Part shown: positions 53,735-64,000 of the stretch, in pieces
Position numbering within the stretch: position 1 is the first letter of the stretch
Layout: every line of letters begins with the position of its first letter
Assembly (NCBI GenBank): GCA_030522415.1
Contig: CM060127.1
Location: 7,055,207-7,119,206, forward strand
Reading direction: 5' to 3'
DNA from: Channallabes apus
Taxonomy: Eukaryota; Chordata; Actinopteri; Siluriformes; Clariidae
Length of the DNA stretch: 64,000 nucleotides
Made by a program: the position numbers and the translations under genes
The notes under the pieces: model-generated
Databases searched by the model: none
What the model was told of the DNA's origin: nothing
What the model saw: only the letters and a program-made list of their open reading frames with translations

Positions 53735-54229
53735 GAAAATATTATGTATAAATAAAATATTATTTATATATTCATGTTTAATTAAATTCTTAACATTTTA
53801 ATGGTTAGTGATTGTTGCAGATATTCACACAATTTTTGGGGGAAGGGATTGGCTTGTACAGGTTTGGAGGCCAGAGTTTTTATTTTTATTTTTTTAATGA
53901 GACAATACAAAAAAATACAGAACATGTTAAACAAATTTAAGAATAATAACTGCAGGAATAATTAAAAAATTTTTTTTTCATTAATTAGAAATAAGAACTA
54001 TAGATTTGAGAGTCCAAAGAAAGGTTAAAATACACGAAATTTATTATAATATTATATTATATATTATTATAATATAATTATAATGAAATTAAGTATAATT
54101 ATAATGAAATTAAGTATAAACCGTGAAAAGATAAAAAGATAAAAGATAATAAAAGATTATTAAATTTAATTAATTTAAGAGAGTTTAAAATTTAGGTCAT
54201 TTCTAGAAGGAAAAGATGGAAATACAATT
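53491..54229. other. AT-rich spacer
   Basis: It contains a (TA)n run at 53703-53731 and a block near 53775-53820 (TTCATGTTTAATTAAATTC, ...GGTTAGTGATTG) shared with 14130-14150 and, inverted, 57695-57770. No gene was recognised. Confidence 0.5.
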
Positions 54230-54520
54230 GTTCCTTTTTAATTCTATGTTTATGTATAAAGTATTTTGCATGTAAACAACAAATTAACAACAAATTCAAG
54301 CGGTTTATTTTCCGCATTCTCATAATAAAAGATTATATCTTTAATAGTAAAGGAGTGAGATACATTAAGGTGGTTCAAGAAGTGGTCTTTTAAAAGGGTT
54401 AAGAATTTTTTGGTTTTCTCACACTCAAACAAATGAATCAGAGATTAATTTAACGTATCACAAAAAGAACATTTATCCTATATGAATAATACAGTATTAG
54501 ACACAAATATATGATAATGC
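54230..54520 (-). pseudogene. L1-clade LINE ORF2 C-terminus
   Basis: On the minus strand: CSFCDTLN, stop, SLIHLFECEKTKKFLTLLKD, then SFTIKDIIFYYENAENKPLE and VVNLLFTCKILYT. The Cys-Cys...His...Cys zinc motif and the terminal helices are typical of L1/Tx1-type ORF2 C-termini. It is truncated upstream. A related piece lies at 39285-39420. Confidence 0.55.
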
Positions 54521-54526
54521 AACCAT

Positions 54527-54544
54527 GGGGGGGGGGGGGGGGGG
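54527..54544 (+). repeat. Poly-G run, 18 bases
   Basis: An uninterrupted G18 run is a potential G-quadruplex and a common site of assembly or slippage error. It separates an L1 fragment from an RTE fragment. Confidence 0.85.
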
Positions 54545-54550
54545 CGCAAT

Positions 54551-55150
54551 CCAGTGTCTTCTTGTGCCAGTCCCAAGTCTGGATAAACGCAGAGGGTTGT
54601 GTCAGGAAGGGCATCCGACGTAAAAACATTTGACAAATCAATGATGCGAATCAGAAATATAATTTCCATACCGGCCCCGGTGCTGTTGACCGACAGGGTG
54701 CCGGTGGAAATTGGGCTACTGTTGGTCGAAGACGGAGAGGAGGAAGGCGTGTTCGAAAGCAGAGAGAGAAGAGGAAAGTCAAGAGTTTAGGAGTGAAAGT
54801 AGGGACTTTGAATGTTGGAACCATGACGGGGAAGGGAAGAGAGTTGGTTGATATGATGCAGAGAAGGAAGGTGGCTATCCTGTGTGTCCAAGAGACCAGG
54901 TGGAAAGGTAGCAAGGCTAGAAGCTTAGGATCAGGGTTCAAATTGTTTTACCATGGTGCGGATAGGAAAATAAATGGAGTACGAGTTATTCTGAAAGAGG
55001 AGTTTGTAGGAATGTTCTAGAGGTGAAGAGAGTATCAGACAGGTTGATTAATCTAAAGCTGGAAATTGAGGGAGTAATGTTCAATGTTGTTAGTGGTTAT
55101 GCCCCACAGGTAGGATGTGAGTTAGAAGAGAAGGAGACATTCTAGAGTGT
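54551..55150 (+). pseudogene. RTE-clade LINE endonuclease N-terminal fragment
   Basis: 54793-55020 encodes KVGTLNVGTMTGKGRELVDM, ILCVQETRWKGSKARSLG and GFKLFYHGADRKINGVRVIL, the start of an RTE-type apurinic endonuclease (N and E active-site motifs present). After a shift at ~55012, KRVSDRLI and a VVSGYAPQVGCELEEKE block continue. The 5' leader includes GGAAGGGCATCCGACGTAAA and GGTGCCGGTGGAAATTGGGC, recognisable from fish RTE repeats. The RT is absent. Confidence 0.8.
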
Positions 55151-55617
55151 GTTACAGATGTCGCCATTAAAAACCCGCGTGTTTTCCCGCGGGATGCCGC
55201 AATTTAGCGCGCGGCTTGCCGCGACTTGCCGGAGGCAACATTCGGGAATTTAAAATAAATGTGTTGTGCTTCACTGAATATCCGCCAGATGGCGCATAGA
55301 AGGACTTTATCTAAAAGCCGGTGGTCCGGGAAAGTCAGTTTCCCTATGTTTCCCCGGTGGCGCGCAGATTCAAATCATGACGTCACTCGCTACCTAACGC
55401 TGAGAAGGCGAACGAGAATTTTAACAGTTTTTCTCTCGTTTTAAAGTGTTTTTATGAACTTTTTGAATTAAACAAATAACCTATGCATAATAATCGAGTG
55501 TCTTTTCGCTTTTTTTTTTGTATATTTGAAGATAATTCATACGTTTTAAGCCGCTGCAAAAGGCTGGTTTGCTGGGCGAGTACTGACATCACGACTACTT
55601 TTATTACACCTACATTT
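55151..55617. other. Spacer beginning with the edge of repeat B
   Basis: ACAGATGTCGCCATTAAAAAC at 55152-55172 is the inverted right edge of repeats B and B'; the similarity fades after ~80 bases (GCCGCGACTTGCCGG). An orphan edge next to the truncated RTE suggests a third, mostly deleted B copy. The rest is unassigned. Confidence 0.5.
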
Positions 55618-59762
<4,145 letters not shown>

Positions 59763-59809
59763 TTTAAAACGTAAAAAGGTGTCTCCATCATAAATAGCCC
59801 TGAATTAAC

Positions 59810-59840
<31 letters not shown>

Positions 59841-60394
59841 GTTTTGTGAGATTTTCCCTTACTTGGTTTTATCAATTTATATTACTCCCTATAATAATGT
59901 AAACATTGCTAATTTATGTTTTGGAAAGAAACTTAAGTAATTATTTCATCTATATCTTTCATAAATCACACAACTAAAATATAATTAAACAGTTTATTCA
60001 CCAACATTACCAAATATTTGTGACATTCACAGTCTAGATCCAAGTTGTCTTTTTAATAAAAGTGCATTCAGCTAAATTTTGCATCCATAGAAAAAAACTG
60101 CACGGCACCAGGGCCTGAAATACTTGTTTTAAACAAAATTGTGTAAAATAATAAATAAATAAAATACAGCATTCATTTAGAAATAAAATGCAGCAGAAAA
60201 TACTTTAAACAAACTGTAGAATAAACGTTAAAACGTAATAGCCCTCTGAAGCAGTGAAGTTGCAACTTTCAAATCAGCACTCTGGACTAGTGCACTTAAA
60301 AGTATGCCATTGAAACCTTAATGCATGAAAACATTTTAAGCTGAACATGTAAACACAACATGTAAACACTTGTAGTCAAGCCAAATCAAATGTT

Positions 60395-60560
60395 TTAAGA
60401 TGATAACTTCATCTTTAAAGCTTGCACTTTTGGTGATAGCTTAATCCCATCAAGTTCTAGAAGAACTTTCTGAAAATAGCCTCTCCTTCAAGGATTATGG
60501 ATACACCAACCGGTTCTTCCCCTTCAACAGCACGGACGACAAGGATTTTAAGAAGGTGTC
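60395..60560 (-). pseudogene. C-terminal fragment of a multicopy teleost (SAMD3-like) gene family
   Basis: One minus frame reads ILVVRAVEGEEPVGVSIILE, continuing GEAIFR; another, after a TTTTCAG acceptor-like site, reads KVLLELDGIKLSPKVQALKM and ends at a stop at 60395-60397. From memory these are two adjacent parts of the C-terminus of a hugely expanded, poorly characterised teleost family often labelled SAMD3-like. About 30 residues normally between them are missing and the frames differ, so this copy is broken. The promoter-like module on the same strand at 62922-63087 could be its 5' exon, but no middle exons were seen. Confidence 0.55.
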
Positions 60561-61305
60561 ACTTCGTCTGTCCCCCTGCATAAAATTTACAAGAAAATAA
60601 ATCATTTATTTTGAGAAGCAAAAAAAATCTGAATTGCTTCAACCTGTGCTGACTTCATTGAGAAAAAAATAATAATAAAAATAAATGATAATAAAAAAAT
60701 GACCATCACTTCATATACTTCATATTGTTAAACTTGGGTTAAATTGCTTTATCTTGCATCAGTAAAACATGGCATGAGATGGCTTTACAGTGTCAGGAAA
60801 TCCTATGATGAATGCTGAGTTTGTATTTAAAAGGGTTAGTCCAAACATGAAAATTCGTTCAATAATTACTCATATTTATATATTCATTTGCATTTATATG
60901 CTTCTCTCCAATACAACAAACACTATATTCAAGGTATTAATAAATTGTATAATTAATAAGAAAACAATGCTTTACCAGGCAATCATCAAAGAGATCCTCT
61001 TCAGATTCACGTCTCATCTTTACGCTTTGTTTCTGTGAAAATATTTACATTGTATCATTACATAATCTTTTATTCGTACAACTACATTTAGGCCTTTATC
61101 CAAAGCAAATTACAAAAGAGGAAGGCATCAAGCATGTCAAGCAGTGCTACTAACACAAAGTTTCTGACACCGTTAGAAAATACAAGATAGAACAGTGAAG
61201 GATTAAGGAAAGCAGTGAGAAGCAAGAATCATGTGTGCAAAGATTAAGCATGTAGGGTCACAGGATGACTCGACTTATTTTTATTGTCTGCAATGCGATT
61301 TAGAC

Positions 61306-62491
61306 AAATTAGAACTGCGGTAAAGCCAGCCGCGGTTCAGAAAAACACGGTCAAGCCAGGTACACAAGATTGATTTTAGTGTGCGCACATATTACAGTGA
61401 TTACGGTAGTTTCAGGACCGCCACAGAGACAACGCGCTTTCAGAGCGCTTTTCATTTAGACGCCCAGGACTGAGAGATAATACAACATGCTCGTCAATTT
61501 TTACTTGCTTATTTATTTGCATTTCTGCTTTAATATCCGTGTTATTTATTGGTGACTTTGACGGTTGTCTGTTACAATATTTTTCTTAAATATTCACCAT
61601 TCAAATAATTGTTTTATGTAGATAAGTTACAGCAGAATTCGTAGAAAACAGACAAAATAATGTATTTAGTCTTTCTATATACCAGAATTGATTTTTATTT
61701 TGTTTTACTGTTCAAAAGTAGCAGTTATTCTTCAATGAATGTTTTCTATAATGAGGATTAACGTCTGCTTTGGAAGAGAGGTCAAATAAACAAATGTTCA
61801 CAATGGGGAAAAAAAGTTAAATAAAATGCCTTTCTTTCACTTCAGAGACCTATGAAAAAATTAATTCTAGTAAGTATAAAACACCGTGGTCAGTTTTTAT
61901 CCCATATAATGTACACACATTATATGATAAAAAAAAAGTAGAAAAAAACAATGATCAGTTCTTATTCAGGACGTCCCATACTATATACACACCACATATG
62001 AAACTATTTTACTGCAGCATTTTTCAGATATGGGGCATTATTACATTTCAAAGTGGTATAAAGACCCCATTTCTAATAAGTGTAAAAGCTAAACTTACCT
62101 CGAACACGACAAACTCCAGCTGCAGCCACGCCGTGTTGTAACATCCGTGATGATTCCCAACCGACTGATACTGTACACAGCGCGGGCACAGCGACTCCAA
62201 ACACGCATGCGCAGTTTAATGTGCACACATTTTCGGCTTCAGTAGACACACAATACTTCAGACTGAAACAGAAAAAAAACAATGATCAGTTCTTATTCAG
62301 GACGTCCCATACTATATACACACCACATATGAAACTATTTTACTGCAGCATTTTTCAGATATGGGGCATTCTCTCTGTGTTGTTCATGAAACTACCGTAA
62401 TGGCTGTAATATGCGCGCGCACTAAAATCAATCGCGGCTGGCTTGACCGTGTTTTTCTGAACCGCGGCTGGCTTTACCGCAGTAAATTAGA
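61306..62491. mobile_element. 1170-bp TIR transposon with 8-bp duplication AAATTAGA
   Basis: The element 61314-62483 has ~45-bp terminal inverted repeats starting ACTGCGGTAAAGCCAGCC and is flanked by AAATTAGA at 61306-61313 and 62484-62491. The empty site is visible in repeat B near 17900 (GACAAATTAGAGCTGC). An 8-bp duplication fits hAT, P, Merlin or Zisupton-type families; the TIR does not look like a standard hAT end. No transposase is encoded. Inside, a ~90-bp block (61950-62042) is repeated at 62280-62370, with the promoter-like module between. Confidence 0.9.
62089..62271 (-). promoter_or_regulatory. Promoter/first-exon-like module, copy 2, inside a transposon
   Basis: It is a near copy of 62922-63087 with the same donor (GAG|GTAAGT near 62094-62102) and TGCGCATGCGT palindrome. 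Position 62271 joins the duplicated transposon block, so the module was copied into the element together with a local duplication. Confidence 0.55.
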
Positions 62492-62921
62492 GCTGCTGTC
62501 AATACTGTATGAACATATGTACAGGTTCTTTACTCGTAACTCATTAATAAAGTTCGGCTTCAGAAAAAAAAAACGTTTATTGCTAGTGCTCTTTTACCAT
62601 TTAATGCTTTAACACACACGACTCAGTTTGTTCAGAAATGGCATCTGAACAAATGGCTTTGTCTGAACACGCCGTTTTCACTCGGGTTGGGGGTAAGAAA
62701 CACACATCTCGGTGTATTAATCCGCGCGCTCGGTTCGTTATTATTTTATTTATTTACCACAGGACCCATGGGGGCTCCGTAGGTTCAGGTTTTTACACGA
62801 AAACGGTGTTTTGTGAATCTCCACACTATTAAAAACTGAAATTGCTAATTGTACGTCCTGAGATTAAGATGAACATTAATTGGGAGTCATGAAAGCGAGA
62901 ATCACATCCAAAAAAGAAAGC

Positions 62922-63087
62922 TAAACTTACCTCGAACACGACAAACTCCAGCTGCAGCCACACCGTGTTGTAACCTCCGTGATGATTCCCAACCGACTGA
63001 TACACAGCGACTCCAAACACGCATGCGCAGTTTAATTTGCACACATTTTCGGCTTCAGTAGACACACAATACTTCAGACTGAAACAC
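62922..63087 (-). promoter_or_regulatory. Promoter/first-exon-like module, copy 3
   Basis: It is the counterpart, in repeat B', of 18349-18526. The donor GAG|GTAAGT and the NRF1-like palindrome are kept; a ~30-bp stretch present in copies 1 and 2 (around ACAGCGCGG) is missing. Confidence 0.45.
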
Positions 63088-63207
63088 GACTGCCCCCTAC
63101 AGGTAATGAAGGGCATGTTCACAGCTTCCCGCACGCAGCCGCGCAAAGCCGCGGCAAGTCACGGGATCCCTTTTCTCGAAACGCAGGTTTTTAATGGCGA
63201 CATCTGT

Positions 63208-63640
63208 ATCTTCCGCCATGATTTGGGTTGCAGCAAAAGCCACTCTACGCGGTCATCTCATCTCTTACACTTCTCACCTTAAAGGAGTCAGAGACAGAAA
63301 TAGGAAAAAGCTTGAAAATGAAGTTTCAAGGATGGAGAAAATTCATAAGGAATCCCCTACAGTTTCAAATTTAAAAGCGCTGATGAATGCAAGAACCAAT
63401 CTGAGTGTGGACCATACCAGCCACATTCATAAGCTTTTGCTCTTTACTAAACAAAAATATTAAAAAATTTGCAATAAATCCAGTAGATTGCTTGCTCACT
63501 AACTAAAAACCAAAATAATGATCGTTCAAATGTTATGATACGGGATGAGAGTGACAACATTTTAAGAGACCCTTTAACTATAAATGGATCTTTTTAAAGC
63601 TCGGAATCAGATGCGATGGGCCTAGACATTGCCGGCTCAT
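63208..63640 (+). pseudogene. L1-clade LINE ORF2 fragment (endonuclease-RT linker)
   Basis: The frame reads WVAAKATLRGHLISYTSHLK, RNRKKLENEVSRMEKIHKES and HIHKLLLFTKQKY to 63463. Then NVMIRDESDNILRDPLTING follows in another frame at ~63525-63595. These blocks, in this order, link endonuclease and RT in L1 ORF2. It starts exactly at the right edge of B' and lacks both catalytic domains. Confidence 0.7.
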
Positions 63641-63651
63641 CATCATCATCA

Positions 63652-64000
63652 TCAGTGTTCTTCCCAAGGGCAGGTTCTAGGCAACCATTCTGTCCATTTC
63701 TCTCTCTCCATTGCTCTTCGTTTGATTATCACGTATTCGTCACCGTTCTTAATATCATCTAATAACATGATAGGTGGTTTTCCTCTACTTCTTTGTCCTT
63801 CGAACCTACCTTCTAGAATTTCTTTCACTAAGCTTTCTCCTCTCAATATGTGTCCGATCCATTTCTTTTTCCTCTTCCATATCACATCCAACAACTGCCT
63901 CCTTTCACCCACTAACTCCAGCACATAGTCATTAGTTTTATGATCCTTCCAGCTAATCCAGCTAATTTCTCCATATCCACATCTCAAATGCTTCCAGCCT
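63652..64000 (-). pseudogene. LINE RT C-terminal fragment, cut by the window end
   Basis: The minus frame includes ISWISWKDHKTNDYVLELVG, RRQLLDVIWKRKKKWIGHIL and RGKPPIMLLDDIKNGDEY. The K-x-x-WIGHILR box followed by an E-G-x-x-x-G-x-R-x-RGRP/K motif marks the extreme C-terminus of many non-LTR RTs. The clade is not assigned. The upstream part lies beyond the window. Confidence 0.7.

Larger units (their letters stand above)
59840..63207 (+). repeat. Repeat B', direct copy of B with insertions
   Basis: The segments match B in order (see 16973-18645) and end at the same edge AATGGCGACATCTGT (63193-63207). Extra material consists of ~550 bp at 60381-60934, which includes an exon fragment, and the 1170-bp transposon at 61314-62483. 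An L1 fragment begins immediately after the right edge. Confidence 0.8.

Noticed and set aside
61314..62483. Assignment of the 1170-bp element to the hAT superfamily
   Set aside because: The 8-bp duplication fits but the ACTGCGG terminus is not a typical hAT end and no transposase is present; left unclassified.

Overview
This window looks like accessory, transposon-packed chromosomal DNA of a teleost fish. The evidence is one intact teleost-type odorant receptor gene, a V-SINE/HE1-type tRNA SINE, and several element classes that occur together in fish genomes: Bel-Pao and chromodomain Gypsy LTR elements, DIRS, L2/Maui-like and Rex1/Babar-like LINEs, L1 and RTE fragments, Tc1-like, hAT and Harbinger-like DNA elements, and long AT, GT and GATA tracts. 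A catfish or other otophysan host is only a guess. The only convincing host protein gene is the odorant receptor at 25428-26363 (minus strand). A fragment of a multicopy teleost family lies at 60395-60560, and an intron-bearing tRNA-Ile(UAU) pseudogene at 32310-32394.

Layout. 1-2850: dispersed units made of hAT-like sequence plus a tRNA-like head. 2855-8038: a young Bel-Pao element with both LTRs and a GGTAT duplication, carrying one 1202-codon ORF from which three blocks are missing. 8435-10973: arm A of a repeat that recurs inverted at 55618-59762 (A'). 11.1-13.4 kb: decayed hAT exons and transposase. 14258-16789: a TIR element with TAA duplication, holding a hAT element with an 8-bp duplication, which itself holds traces of a second hAT transposase. 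16973-18645: repeat B, found again in direct orientation at 59840-63207 (B'). 19.3-24.4 kb: DIRS, LINE tail, a gag fragment and a Rex1-like LINE, mostly on the minus strand. 25.4-26.4 kb: odorant receptor. 27.2-32.0 kb: Tc1 relic, L2-like LINE and a deleted Tc1 element. 33287-39134: an older Bel-Pao copy split by a solo LTR. 39584-41462: a deleted Gypsy element with ATGG duplication. About 41740-45534: a Rex1-like LINE with a V-SINE in its 3' UTR. 46171-47038: a Tc1 pseudogene followed by a 102-bp perfect palindrome. 47956-53490: an almost intact chromodomain Gypsy element with equal-length, apparently identical LTRs. 54.2-55.2 kb: L1 and RTE fragments. 59.8-64.0 kb: B', containing a 1170-bp TIR element with an 8-bp duplication, then L1 and other LINE fragments.

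How the parts relate. The elements form a readable insertion stratigraphy rather than pathways: the SINE postdates the LINE, the solo LTR postdates Bel-Pao copy 2, the hAT postdates the Harbinger-like element, and the 1170-bp element postdates B'. The best candidates for something unusual are: the Gypsy element's apparent self-priming signature, with its gag start codon inside the last bases of the LTR; the Bel-Pao derivative that lost three blocks yet kept one open frame; the tRNA-Ile/LINE-tail chimera; and a roughly 180-bp promoter- or exon-like module present three times, once inside a transposon. All boundaries were read by eye; no alignments or searches were run.
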